From: G963422445 sp963422445
GTDB lineage: Bacteria > Pseudomonadota > Alphaproteobacteria > Thalassobaculales > Thalassobaculaceae
DNA: 64,000 nt
Assembly (NCBI GenBank): GCA_963422445.2
Contig: OY729512.2
Coordinates: 4,588,001-4,652,000, forward strand
Reading direction: 5' to 3'
Of this stretch, positions 26,622 through 35,774 are shown piece after piece. A model generated the notes under the pieces. The model was not told the DNA's origin, did no database searches, and saw only the letters and a program-made list of their open reading frames with translations. The translations under genes were made by a program, and so were the position numbers. The first letter of the stretch is position 1. Every line of letters starts with the position of its first letter.

Positions 26622-27499
26622 CCGGCGCGGTCGCGTGCCGCTATTACGGCCGCGACTTCACCGTTGAAGAGATGGCACTGCTGCGCGCCCTGATCGCGGC
26701 CGATCCGCAGCCGTCCCGCGCCGCCCTGGCCAGAGAGTTCTGCCGGCGCATCGGCTGGTACAAGCCCGACGGCGGGCTGAAGGACATGATGGCCAAGGTG
26801 ACCATGCTCGCCATGCACCGCGACGGCGTGATCGTCCTGCCGCCGCCGAAGGGGCGGACGGGCCGGCTGAAGCCCATCGTCTTCGGACCGGACACCGCGC
26901 CGCCGCTCTTTCCGGCGCCGACGACCCTCGACGAGGTCCGCCCGCTCGACTTCCGCACCGTCCTGCGCGACACCCGCGAAGGCAAGCTCTGGAACGAATT
27001 CGTCGCCCGCTACCACGACCTCGGCTACAAGACCCTGGTCGGCGCCCAGATGCGCTACGCCGTCCACGACCGGAACGGCTGGCCCGTCGCCATGCTCGGC
27101 TTCTCCACCGCCGCCTGGAGGCTCGCTCCGCGCGACCGCTTCATCGGATGGACGCCGCAGATGCGCGAGAAGAACCTGCCCCTGGTGGTCGACAACCCGC
27201 GCTTCCTCATCCTGCCCTGGATCGAAATCCCCAACCTCGGCTCGCACATCCTCGCTGTCGTGCGCCGCCGCCTGCCCCGGGACTGGACCGAGCGCTACAA
27301 CACCACGCCCGTGCTGATCGAGACCTTCGTCGAGACCCCGCGCGACACCGGCGCCGTCTACAAGGCCTCCGGCTGGACACGGGTCGGGACCACTCAGGGC
27401 CGGGGACGATACGACACACACATGAAACGGGCCAAGCCCAGGAAGGACATCTGGCTGCGCCCGCTGAGACGAGATTGGAAGCGAACGCTCAATCGCTGA
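26618..27499 (+). CDS. DruA/DUF4338 protein carried inside the IS66 element
   Basis: A complete 293-residue DUF4338 protein. The N-terminal helical part reads RYYGRDFTVEEMALLRALI and SRAALAREFCRRIGWYKPDGG. The core has GYKTLVGAQMRYAVHD, GFSTAAWRLAPRDRFIGW, NLPLVVDNPRFLILPWIEIPN and VLIETFVETPRDTGAVYKASGW, ending GTTQGRGRYD. This family includes DruA of the Druantia anti-phage system, whose molecular activity is not firmly established. The start ATG overlaps the transposase stop (ATGA at 26618-26621), so the two are translationally coupled. It lies inside the inverted repeats and therefore moves with the element. No druB-E genes are nearby, so a full Druantia system is not encoded here. Confidence 0.88.
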   Translation: MTGAVACRYYGRDFTVEEMALLRALIAADPQPSRAALAREFCRRIGWYKPDGGLKDMMAKVTMLAMHRDGVIVLPPPKGRTGRLKPIVFGPDTAPPLFPAPTTLDEVRPLDFRTVLRDTREGKLWNEFVARYHDLGYKTLVGAQMRYAVHDRNGWPVAMLGFSTAAWRLAPRDRFIGWTPQMREKNLPLVVDNPRFLILPWIEIPNLGSHILAVVRRRLPRDWTERYNTTPVLIETFVETPRDTGAVYKASGWTRVGTTQGRGRYDTHMKRAKPRKDIWLRPLRRDWKRTLNR

Positions 27500-27931
27500 A
27501 GCCATCACACCATCACCAGACAACCGAAGGCTTACCTCGAGAAGATGGTCTGCTCGACGAAGTGGACTGATTCGTGGCTCTCGAGCAACCGCGCGCGCTG
27601 CGCCTGCGTCACGTCGTCCTCGAAGAACACGAGCCACTCCGTCCGAGCGACCCCGTCCTGCCCGATGACCGGCTCTTCCATGGCCTGCATCGCCTCGAGG
27701 CACGGCTGGCCCAGGAAAGCGAGGAACCGCAGGGTCCGGTCGCCGAGGGTCGACCAGTTCGAAATCGCGGGTCCTGCCGCGGCAAGGCACCAGAGCCCGG
27801 GAGCCACCCTTCGGCGGGTGGGCGCCATCGCCGGTCGCTCGACTTCCATGGACACCGAAGCGTACTCCCGATGCACGCTATGATCCGACTCTGCCCGGAC
27901 CACGCCCCGAAGGCGAGGAAACCGATCCCCG

Positions 27932-28546
27932 ATGTCGAAGATTGCCTCCGCGCTCGTCGTGGTCGCCATCGCGGCCGCGGCCGGTTTCCTTGCCGGCCGG
28001 TGGTAGCCGGCGGAACCGCCCGCGCTTCAGGCTTCCATCGCGCTCTTCGGTCAGGAACGAGCCCTTCCCGAGTTCGCCCTCACCGATCATACCGGACGAG
28101 CGTATACCCGGCGGAACTTCATCAAGCGCTGGACCCTCCTCTTCTTCGGCTACACCCACTGTCCCGACATCTGCCCGATCACCCTCGCGACGATGGCGGC
28201 AAGCGTCGACGCCGTCGACACGCTCGGCAGTGACGCCCATCGGGTGGTGTTCGTGAGCGTCGATCCGGAACGCAACGTCCCCGGACACCTGGAGGGTTAC
28301 GTCACGGTCTTGCGCGACGATTTCCTCGGCGTGACGGGTTCCTACGAGGAACTCCGCAAGCTCACCAGGGCGCTGGGAATCGCCTACGCCCGGGACGGTG
28401 ACGGCCCGGAGTACCTGGTGGAGCACAGCGCCGTCCTTCTCCTCGTGAACCCGGAGGCGAAGCTCCAGGCCGTTTTCGGTCCACCCCACAAGCCGGACAC
28501 GATCGCCCGCGACATCGTCGCAATCCGCGAATACCTCAAGAGCTGA
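27932..28546 (+). pseudogene. SCO1/SenC copper-delivery protein with an in-frame TAG
   Basis: Sco proteins deliver copper to the CuA centre of cytochrome oxidase. From ATG 27932 the frame encodes a membrane anchor (MSKIASALVVVAIAAAAGF), then a TAG at 28004-28006 after LAGRW. It continues in the same frame with PEFALTDHTGRAYT, the thioredoxin-like domain and the copper-binding FFGYTHCPDICPITL (CxxxC), through HSAVLLLVNPEAKL, where the conserved histidine is visible. Apart from the TAG the gene is full length (about 204 codons). An internal ATG at 28193 cannot restart a useful protein because it lies after the CxxxC. It is divergent from the split unknown gene. Confidence 0.85.
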
Positions 28547-28565
28547 TCCGCGCGCGGCAGCGCAA

Positions 28566-30008
28566 TCAGGCCGTCCCGCGTACTAGGGCGGGCTTGCGGT
28601 CGATCCAGGGACGCGCCGACTCGAGCTGGGCGGCAAACCTGAACAGCGTACTCTCGCCGCCGTAGGGAGCGACCGCCTGCACCGCGACAGGGAGCCCGTC
28701 GGCGTTCTCACCGATCGGCAACATTATGGCCGGCTGGCCGGTGAGGTTGAACCAGACCGTGAACGGGGAGAAGTGAAAGACGCGGCGCCAGTACTCGTCC
28801 ACGTCATCCATCGTCATGTCGAGCCAGCCGAGCTTGATCGCGGCACCTGTCGCCAGCCCGGGGGTCAGCAGGATGTCGTGGTCGCCATGGAAAGCCGCCA
28901 TCTGCCGGCCCAAGCGATGCATGGTCTGCGTGGCCCGGACGTAGTCGGCGCTGCTCGTCGCCTCGCCCAGTTTCGCGGTAAGCCAGGTGATGGATTCAAC
29001 CTCGTCTTGACGGGCCGCACGGCCGGCACTGGGGTGGTTCGACAGGTTGACCACGGTATTGACGCCCATCAGGGTGAGGAACGTCGGCATGATCGCTTCG
29101 CCTTCGATGGCAGGATCGGCATCCTCCACCCGGTGTCCGAGTTCCGCGGCGAGATTCGCGGTCGCCTCCAGCACCCGCATGGCATCGGCATCGACCGGGG
29201 CGCCGTTCGGCGTTCGTGAGGTAAACGCCACCCGCAGCGTGCCCGGATCCGCAACGACCTCTTCCAGGTACGGACGGTCCGGCGGCACCGCGGTGTACGG
29301 GTCTCCCGCTCCGGCACCGCGGGTGGCATCCAGGACTGCGGCGCTGTCGCGCACCGTCAGGGTCACCGCGTGCTCGGCGGAGAGCCCTCCGCTCCCCTCA
29401 CCCAGAAACGGCGCCTGGGTATTGCGCCCTCGGGTGGGCTTGAGACCGACGAGACCGCAACAGGCCGCCGGGGCACGAATCGAGCCGAAGCCGTCCGACG
29501 CATGGGCCGCGGGGAGCATGCGTGCGCCGACCGCGGCGGCCGCGCCGCCGCTCGAACCGCCCGAGATCCGGGTCAGATCCCAAGGGTTCTTCGTCGCGCC
29601 GTGGAGCTGTGGCTCGCAGGTCAGACTCAGGCCGAGCTCGCACGTGTTCGTGCGCCCGAAGATCACCATGCCGGCCCGCTTAAGCCGCTTGACGAGCTCG
29701 CTGTCCTCGTTCGGGACGACGTCCTCGAAGAACCGGCAGCCTCTGGTGGTCGGGCAGCCGGCGAGAGATGCGCCAAGGTCCTTCAGCAGGTAGGGCACGC
29801 CCTTGAGAGGCCCGTCGGGCAGCCCGTCGGCTATCGACCTGCGGGCGAAGTCGTAGAGCCGGTTCGTGACCGCGTTGACCGAACCGTTACGTGCTTCGAC
29901 GCGCTCGATCGCCGCTTCGAGGAGCGCCTCCGGGGTGGTTTCGCCGCGGGCTACCAGCTCCGCCAGGCCAACCGCGTCATGGTCCTCGTATTCCTTGAAT
30001 CCGGCCAT
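28566..30008 (-). CDS. Amidase signature family hydrolase
   Basis: A 480-residue amidase that hydrolyses carboxylic amides with a Ser-cisSer-Lys triad. The lysine is in PYLLKDLGAS, the cis-serine in the glycine-serine-rich RISGGSSGGAAAAVG, and the nucleophile in DGFGSIRAPAACCGLVGLKPT. The C terminus has FNLTGQPAIMLPIG. The sequence is closest in style to the 6-aminohexanoate-cyclic-dimer hydrolase-like branch, but that does not fix the substrate. Full length and uninterrupted, one of the few intact genes in the island. It starts at ATG 30008 and is convergent with sco1. Confidence 0.9.
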   Translation of the reverse strand: MAGFKEYEDHDAVGLAELVARGETTPEALLEAAIERVEARNGSVNAVTNRLYDFARRSIADGLPDGPLKGVPYLLKDLGASLAGCPTTRGCRFFEDVVPNEDSELVKRLKRAGMVIFGRTNTCELGLSLTCEPQLHGATKNPWDLTRISGGSSGGAAAAVGARMLPAAHASDGFGSIRAPAACCGLVGLKPTRGRNTQAPFLGEGSGGLSAEHAVTLTVRDSAAVLDATRGAGAGDPYTAVPPDRPYLEEVVADPGTLRVAFTSRTPNGAPVDADAMRVLEATANLAAELGHRVEDADPAIEGEAIMPTFLTLMGVNTVVNLSNHPSAGRAARQDEVESITWLTAKLGEATSSADYVRATQTMHRLGRQMAAFHGDHDILLTPGLATGAAIKLGWLDMTMDDVDEYWRRVFHFSPFTVWFNLTGQPAIMLPIGENADGLPVAVQAVAPYGGESTLFRFAAQLESARPWIDRKPALVRGTA

Positions 30009-30115
30009 CCGACCATTCCTCCCGATGCGCGAGTGCAGGCGCTGGCGGCGGCGGAAGCCATCTCGTCCGGCGCGAGTTCCACGCGAGTGTGCCAGACGGC
30101 TCCGGGTGTCGCCAG

Positions 30116-30330
30116 ATGATTCACCGAGTTGCCCGGGGCACGCGAGGGCAGACCGATACGAGGCGAACCCTGGGTGCCGCGGTCATCGCGCTTGTCGCCG
30201 CATTCGTCGACTTCTTCGTGCCCGCGGCCACGCTTCAGGTAACCGATGTCCTCGGCCGAACAGTGACGATGAAAAAGGGGCGGAACGAATCATCCTCGGC
30301 GAGGGACGGATGGCCGGAAACGGTTCCACT
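30116..30330 (+). pseudogene. FecB/BtuF-like periplasmic binding protein, 5' fragment
   Basis: From ATG 30116 the frame encodes a signal-like segment (TLGAAVIALVAAFVDFF) and then TLQVTDVLGRTVTMKKG. Changing frame at the A5-G4 homopolymer near 30271-30280 continues it as AERIILGEGRM, the standard beginning of siderophore or cobalamin binding proteins of the FecB type. Homology stops near 30330; the rest of the gene is absent. The remaining sequence up to the SDR start at 30504 holds nothing I recognise. Read as a truncated, frameshifted remnant. Confidence 0.6.
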
Positions 30331-32034
30331 GACAGCGACTGGGCAGCGCCTCGGTCTGGGGGTTCGTCCACCGAAACTTTCGGCCCACGCTCGCCGCCGC
30401 CGGACAGGTTTCACGCGCCAGGGACCACTTCGGGGCCGCCTTGGGAAATGGGCCTGGAAGGGCGCAGAATGGTGCCTGGCGCTTTCGTTTCCGGAAGAAC
30501 GGGGTGGATCGAAAGGTGCGGGTGCTCGTGCTCGGGACAAGTGGATTCGCGGGTTCGACCGTCGTCGCCGCGCTCCTCCGGGCGGGCATGGACGCGCGAT
30601 GTGTGGTCCGAGACCAGGTACGCTTCAGCCGTCGGTTCCCGGGAGCCGACGCCCGGACCCTCGATCTGACCGCGCCCGCCGCTCACGAGGCCGGCCGCTG
30701 GGCTGAACCGCTCGAAGGGATGGATGCGGTCGTGAACGTCGCGGGCGCCCTCCAGCCAAGGAGGACGAGGTAGGCATGGGCGGTCCACCGCCACGCCCCG
30801 GAGGCGCTATACTTGGCCTGCGAACTAGCGGAGGTCCACCGCGTCATCCATGTCTCCGCCATCGGCGTCGTCGAGGCGGACACGGCCTACGCGCAGTCGA
30901 AGCGAGCCGGCGAGGAAGCCCTCACGGCTCGGGACCTCGACTGGACGGTGCTCCGTCCCGCCGTGGTCGTTAGCGACGACTCCTTCGGCGGCACCTCACT
31001 CCTGCGGACGATCGCCGTCCTTCCGGTTGTGACGCCGGTCATCGGCGACGGGAAGACCCCGATGGACGTGATCCACCGGGACGACCTCGCGACCGAGATC
31101 GTGGAGTTGTTGCGGAACGGGCGAGGCGTGCGAACCGTCCTTGAGCCAGCCGGCCCGGACCGCATGGCGTTCACCGAGGTGGTCGCCGCGTATCGGAACT
31201 GGTTCGGCATCGCGTCCCGGCCGTTCGTCGTCGTGCCGATCGGGCTTGCCAAGCTCGTGGCGCGCTTCGGCGACGAGACCGGGATGTATCCGGCGACGTC
31301 CACGGCGCTTGCCCAATTCCACGCCCGGCTGACCGGAGATGCGGCGGCGTTCAAGGCGGCGACGGGCGTGAGACCGAGGAGGCTTGCGGAGATCCTCGCC
31401 GCGCGACCCCTGGTCCGTATGGGGCTCGCCTTGTTCTGGGCCGTGTCGGGCTCCTTGCCGATCCAGCGGCTTACGAATCCGTACTGGAGCCCCTGGCCCA
31501 CGGGTGGGGGCGGGAGATCGCCGTCGCCGCGAGCCTGACCGACTTCGCCATCGCCGCGGCGCTCATCGCCGGCTGGCTCCTGAAGCTCATAACCTAGATA
31601 GTGTCGTCATGAGTGATGTTTATCTGTCCTATCTGTCGAATTCACTCGATGGTTCTTGGAGGCGCCTCATGGGATTGGCTCATCGGCGTCACGACATTTC
31701 GGACAGGGTCTGGCTGTTGCTGGAGCCTCATCTGCCTGGCCGAGCGGGACGTTGGGGTGGGGTGGCGCAGGATAATCGACGGTTCATTAATGCGATCTTC
31801 TGGATTCTGCGTACCGGCGCTCCCTGGCGTGATGTGCCGCCAGACTATGGAGACTGGAAAAATACCCATCGTCGGTTCTGTCGCTGGCGCGACAAGGGGC
31901 TCTGAGGGGCGTTGCTGGAGCATCTGGTGGATGAGCCGGACGATGAGTGGCTGATGATTGACGCCAGTCATCTCAAGGTCCATCCCCATGCGAGCGGTGC
32001 GAGCGGTGGCAATCAGGCGATGGGTCGCACAAAG

Positions 32035-34195
32035 CCCAAGTTGGCAGTTTTTCCACTGCCCGTGCCTGATCGGGGGATGTTTGCGGCCTGAGAACATCAT
32101 ATACTGGGCTCTGCCATCGCCTGAACTTCTATATGTCGGATGTGGGCGCCCGGAAGTCGTTTGTGGGGCCAGGACGTTGTCGTTGCGTCGATATCCCCCT
32201 TGCCAGGCGCGCCGGCGCGCGTGTCTGCGCAACACATCGCCAACCCTTCGCCTGCGCCATGTCCATCAAGGCCACCAAGACCCACACCGACAAGGACGGC
32301 AAGCCCGTCCGAAGCCACAGGCTGATGCTCTCCCAGCGCGTCGGCGACAGGGTGCGCCACAGGACGCTGCTCAATCTCGGCACCCACGATCCGATCCCGC
32401 GCGAGAGGTGGACGGAGGTCACCGACCTCGCCGCTGCGCTGCTCCACACCCGCCCGCCGCTGCTCCAAGCCGCGCCGGACGTGCAGGCCGCAGCCGAGGA
32501 CATCGTCGCCAAGCTCAGGGCCAGGGGGTTCCGCACCGAAGCGACGCAGGAAGAGGCGCGCAAGCCCGACATTGCCACCGTCGCCCTCGATACCCTGGAG
32601 CACGAGACCCCGCGCACGGTCGGCTGCGAGCGCCTGTGCCTCAAGGCCCTCGACGATCTCGGCTTCGCCGACATCCTCCACGACCTGGGCATCAAGGGCC
32701 GCGAAGGGCGCATCGCCAGCGCGCTGGTCGTCGCCGGGATGGTCCATCCCGCCAGCGAGCGGGAGACCAGCCGCTGGCTGCGCCGCGACAGTGCGACCGC
32801 CGAACTTCTCGACCTGGAGGGCGACCGCAAGGCACTGCGGCGCAAGACGCTCTACCGCATCGGCGACCTCCTCTGGCGCCACCGCGCCGCCATCCAGCGG
32901 GAGCTGTTCAACCGTGAGCGCGCGCTGCTCGACATCCCCGACACCATCGCCTTCTACGATCTCACCAACGTTCACGATCACGGCCACACGCACGGCGAGC
33001 GTCCCCGCTTCGGGCGCTCCAGGCAGAAGCGCGACGACTGTCCGCTGATCACGCTGGCGCTGGCGCTCGACGGTGCAGGCTTCCCGCGCAGTTGCGAGAT
33101 CCTGCCGGGCACCGTGAGCGAGCCGGGCACGCTGGAGGACGCGCTGGTCAGGCTCGAGGCGGTGTGCGGCGGCACGGCGCCGAAGCCCACGGTGGTCATG
33201 GACGCGGGCATCGCCACCGAGGAGAACATCGCGTGGCTGGGCGAGCCGGGCTACGACTGGATCGCGGTCAGCCGGGGAGGCAAACCGCCGCCGCCCGAGG
33301 GCGGGCCCGAGGCGCTGCTGATCACCAGCGCGCACCACGAGGTGCGCGCCTGGCGCCTCGCAAGCGAGGACGGCGCGGCGCGGCTCTCTGTCGTCAGCGA
33401 GGGCAAGAAGACGGCCGAGACCTCGATCCTCGGCCTGAGGAGGACCCGCTTCGAGGCGGCGCTGGAAAGGCTCCACAGCGGCCTCCCGGTCAAGGGCCGC
33501 CTCAAGCGCTACGACAAGGTGCTGGAGAGCGTCGGCCGCCTCAAGCAGCGCGTCTCCGCGGTCGCCAGGCCCTACGAGATCACGGTCGAGACGGCGGACA
33601 CCGGCCCCAACGCGTCTGCCGTTCGCTTCAAGCGCAGGCCGCTATACGACGAGGCCGATGAGGGCGCCGGCGCCGATGGGCTGCGCACCAGCCACATCGA
33701 CTGGGATATCGAGACGATCCTTCGGACGTACTGGCGCATCACCGACATCGAGGCCACCTTCCGCAGCCTGACATCCGAACTCGGCCTTCGCCCGATCTGG
33801 CACCAGCGCGACCGTCGCATCGCGGCCCACCTGCGGATCGCGGTGCTGGCCTATCACGCCGTGCATCTGATCCGTACCCGGCTGGCCGCGCGGGGCATCC
33901 ACAAGGGCTGGGCATCGGTCCGCGACGGTCCTGCGGACCTGGGTGCGGATCACCACGCGCCTGCGCCAGACCGACGGCACGGTGATCGTCAACCGCCAGG
34001 ACACGCGCCCGGCCGCCGAGGGTGCCGAAATCTCCTCGGCGGCGGGCGTGGACCCCGCCATCCACCGCAGGAGGGCCCGCCTGACGAGCTGACAGAATCC
34101 AACAAAATGTGGGGCCATGTTGAAATCGGCCGAGAACAATATCACCCATATCAAAGCGATAAAGGACAGCGGAACAAAAAAGTGCCAACCTGGGT
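32035..34195 (+). mobile_element. IS1634-type element, copy 2, nested in the IS5 element
   Basis: The left end reads CCCAAGTTGGCAGTTTTT and the right end, reverse-complemented, CCCAGGTTGGCACTTTTTT. AAAG precedes the left end (32031-32034) and follows the right end (34196-34199), a probable 4-bp duplication with the right boundary uncertain by one base. It is inserted in the IS5 transposase gene and is the inverted partner of the copy at 16731-18842. Confidence 0.85.
32259..34092 (+). CDS. IS1634-family transposase, nearly intact, C-terminal frameshift
   Basis: The frame opens at ATG 32259 (MSIKATKTHTDKDGKPV) and runs uninterrupted for about 555 codons. It includes RTVGCERLCLKALDDLGFADIL, IAFYDLTNVHDHGHTHG (first Asp), KPTVVMDAGIATEEN (second Asp) and YWRITDIEATFRSLTSELGLRPI (Glu), the DDE core of the family. 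Near 33929 one base is out of register and the frame runs on to 34310 with unrelated residues. In the correct frame the protein would end RRARLTS with TGA at 34090-34092, exactly as copy 1 does. The catalytic residues lie before the shift, so partial activity cannot be excluded. Confidence 0.85.
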
Positions 34196-34753
34196 AAAGG
34201 GGGCTGAACACGAAGCTGCACCTGGCTGTGGACGCGCATGGGATGCCGGTGCGGGTGTTGGTGACCGAGGGGATGGCAGCAGATTGCAGTCAAGCGGTCG
34301 AGCTGATTGAAGGGATAGATGCCGAGTCCTTGTTGGCGGACAAGGCCTATGACACGAATGCCATCCTGTCTTATTGTGAGGAGCATGAAGTCATTCCAGT
34401 GGTTCCGCCGAAGCGCAACCGCAAGCACCCCAGAGCGTATGATGTCCCTCTCTACCGGCACCGGCATTTGGTGGAGAACGCGTTTCTGTGGCTCAAGCGT
34501 TGGCGTGGGATTGCCACGCGATACGCCAAGAATGCCGCATCGTTCCTCGCCGCGGTGCAGATTCGGTGTCTGGCGCTCTGGGCTTAGTATTTCGTGACGA
34601 CACTATCTAGATACAAATGGTGACGATTGCCGGCTACACGGGGGTGCTCGGCGTCCTTGCTCCGGGAATGTGGGCCGACCCCTACGGCAGTCTGGTCAAG
34701 AACCTGCCGATCCTCATCCTCGTCCTCGTTCACCGGATCCTGGAGGAGGAGCG

Positions 34754-35233
34754 TTGACCGACGCCTATCTCTGGGCGAAGTGGGTCCACGTTCTGAGCCC
34801 CACGCTGCTCTTCGGCACCGGCATCGGAACCGCGTTTCACCTGTACGCGACTCACCTGCGGAGCGACGTGGCGGCGATCGCCTCGGCGGCACGGAACACG
34901 ACGCTCGCCGACTGGCTGTTCATCGCCATCTCGGGGGTCGTCCAGCCCGTCTCCGGTCTCGTCCTCGTCCACATTGCCGGCTTCGGCTATTTCGAGAGCT
35001 GGCTGGCCGCGAGCTATGTCCTCTATTTCATTGCCGCCGGGTTCTGGATAAGGATCGTCGGGCTCCAATATCGAATCCGGGCCCTGGCCGAGGCCGCCGC
35101 CGCCGCGAACGCAAGCCCGCTTCCTCCCGAGTACTTCGCGGCGATGCAGATCTGGTTTGTCCTCGGCTGGCCGGCGTTCATCGCCCTCGTGCTCATCTTC
35201 GCCCTGATGATCGTCAAGCCCGCCCTCTGGTAG
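34754..35233 (+). CDS. DUF2269 family integral membrane protein
   Basis: A 159-residue membrane protein with four hydrophobic helices. It begins DAYLWAKWVHVLSPTLLFGTGIGTAFH, which matches the DUF2269 family, and ends FALMIVKPALW. The start is TTG at 34754, overlapping the stop of the SDR-DoxX gene (TTGA) and preceded by GGAGGA at 34743-34748; the longer frame from 34670 is only the shadow of that gene's end. In many proteobacteria DUF2269 follows an SDR-DoxX gene just as here. Function unknown. This gene is intact although its upstream partner is broken, so it may have lost its promoter. Confidence 0.82.
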   Translation: MTDAYLWAKWVHVLSPTLLFGTGIGTAFHLYATHLRSDVAAIASAARNTTLADWLFIAISGVVQPVSGLVLVHIAGFGYFESWLAASYVLYFIAAGFWIRIVGLQYRIRALAEAAAAANASPLPPEYFAAMQIWFVLGWPAFIALVLIFALMIVKPALW

Positions 35234-35325
35234 CGGCCGGCAGGGCGACTACCGGACCCGGTGGACAAATGAGTACTCGGACAGTAGAATAGATAGTATC
35301 CAAAAACTTCTGCGCAAATTTGGGG

Positions 35326-35695
35326 ATGCAGCGTGTAAAACGTTCAAGGATTCGGTGGGTTCTTCTTTCGGGCAAGGGACCCGGAAGGACTTGCAAACTG
35401 GTATCAGGATCACCTTGGCATCAATCCAGCCCCGACGGACATGGAGATGGCACCTTGGGTAACCGACTCCGGAGTCACGGTTTTCACGCCCTTCCCGGCT
35501 GACACGGACTATTTCGCAGCGGACAAGGCGTTCATGCTGAATTTCTGCGTTGCCGATTTGGACGCGATGATCACACAACTGAAGTCCGCGCAAATCGAGG
35601 TCAGCGACGAGAACGAGCTGGATGGCATCGGCCGCTTCGCCCGCATCCACGACCCCGAAGGAAACGCGATCGAACTCTGGGAACCCGTGTTGTGA
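35326..35695 (+). pseudogene. VOC/glyoxalase-fold protein with a frameshift near its start
   Basis: The body shows a VOC-superfamily metal-binding fold of about 120 residues: FGGFFFRARDPEGLANWYQDHLGI, then FMLNFCVADLDAMITQLKSA and FARIHDPEGNAIELWEP. The probable start ATG 35326 (MQRVK) is in a different frame from the body; a one-base shift in the AAAA run around 35338 would join them. The tail frame alone (from 35441) lacks the first beta-alpha unit. The reaction type is unknown. The shift is in a homopolymer, so it could be a sequencing error. Confidence 0.75.
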
Positions 35696-35774
35696 GATTC
35701 GCGCCCATGCTCGTGGAGGCCACGCAATGGCGCGCTCTGAAACGGTTCATTGCGGCCGGGCTTCGGCGGCACGG

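Larger units (their letters stand above)
24268..27535 (+). mobile_element. IS66-family element carrying transposase and DruA
   Basis: The boundaries are exact. There is a perfect 27-bp terminal inverted repeat beginning GTAAGCCTTCGGTTG, the GTAA start expected for IS66, and an 8-bp target duplication CTCGAGAA at 24260-24267 and 27536-27543. The 3268-bp element contains two plus-strand genes overlapping by ATGA: an IS66 transposase and a DUF4338/DruA protein. No tnpA or tnpB genes are present. The perfect repeats and open second gene suggest a recent insertion. Confidence 0.93.
24148..27849 (-). pseudogene. Small exported protein of unknown function, split by the IS66 element
   Basis: Two minus-strand pieces belong to one gene. 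The 5' part runs from 27849 (or the internal ATG at 27828, MAPTRRRVAPGLWCLAAAG, which looks like a signal peptide) to the insertion point at 27536. The 3' part runs from 24267 to the stop at 24148. Removing the IS66 element and one 8-bp duplication gives an uninterrupted frame through VEQTIFSSGVVISVPDAARTV to LKDRPFYLRH, about 133 residues. I do not recognise the family. It precedes the PCuAC gene in the same transcript and is divergent from sco1 across about 80 bp, so a link to copper delivery is possible but is only inference from position. Confidence 0.7.
31669..34587 (+). pseudogene. IS5-family transposase, split by IS1634 and with a nonsense codon
   Basis: The 5' half starts at ATG 31669 (MGLAHRRHDISDRVW, GGAGG just upstream) and shows RRFINAIFWILRTGAPWRD and HRRFCRWRDKG. 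TGA at 31903-31905 replaces what is normally a tryptophan. The frame continues with DEWLMIDASHLKVHPHA (first Asp) up to the IS1634 insertion at 32035. The 3' half resumes at 34201 (GLNTKLHLAVDAHGMPV) and continues through LLADKAYDTNAIL (second Asp) and HLVENAFLWLKRWRGIATRYAK (Glu) to the stop at 34587. The join also appears one base out of frame. The gene is dead. Confidence 0.88.
31598..34606 (+). mobile_element. IS5-type (IS427-like) element containing a nested IS1634 copy
   Basis: Terminal inverted repeats ATAGTGTCGTCA are perfect and are bordered on both sides by CTAG (31594-31597, 34607-34610), matching the YTAR-like target of IS427-group elements. Removing the nested IS1634 element leaves about 845 bp, the normal IS427 size. 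It lies inside the SDR-DoxX gene. Confidence 0.87.
30504..34757 (+). pseudogene. NAD(P)-binding SDR fused to a DoxX-like membrane domain, broken and split by nested IS elements
   Basis: An extended SDR (NmrA-like) with a C-terminal DoxX-type membrane region. The start is GTG 30504, followed by VRVLVLGTSGFAGSTVVAALL (nucleotide-binding). A TAG at 30771-30773 interrupts an otherwise continuous frame; the SDR body continues (HVSAIGVVEADTAYAQSKRAG, GDGKTPMDVIHRDDLA). Around 31490 sequence has been lost and the frame changes to LAHGWGREIAVAASLTDF. The nested IS5/IS1634 element then inserts at CTAG (31594-31597 and 34607-34610). The tail (VTIAGYTGVLGVLAPGMW to HRILEEER) resumes behind it and ends at 34757, overlapping the DUF2269 start. 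Rejoining the halves leaves an in-frame TAG at the junction. Redox substrate unknown. Confidence 0.8.
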
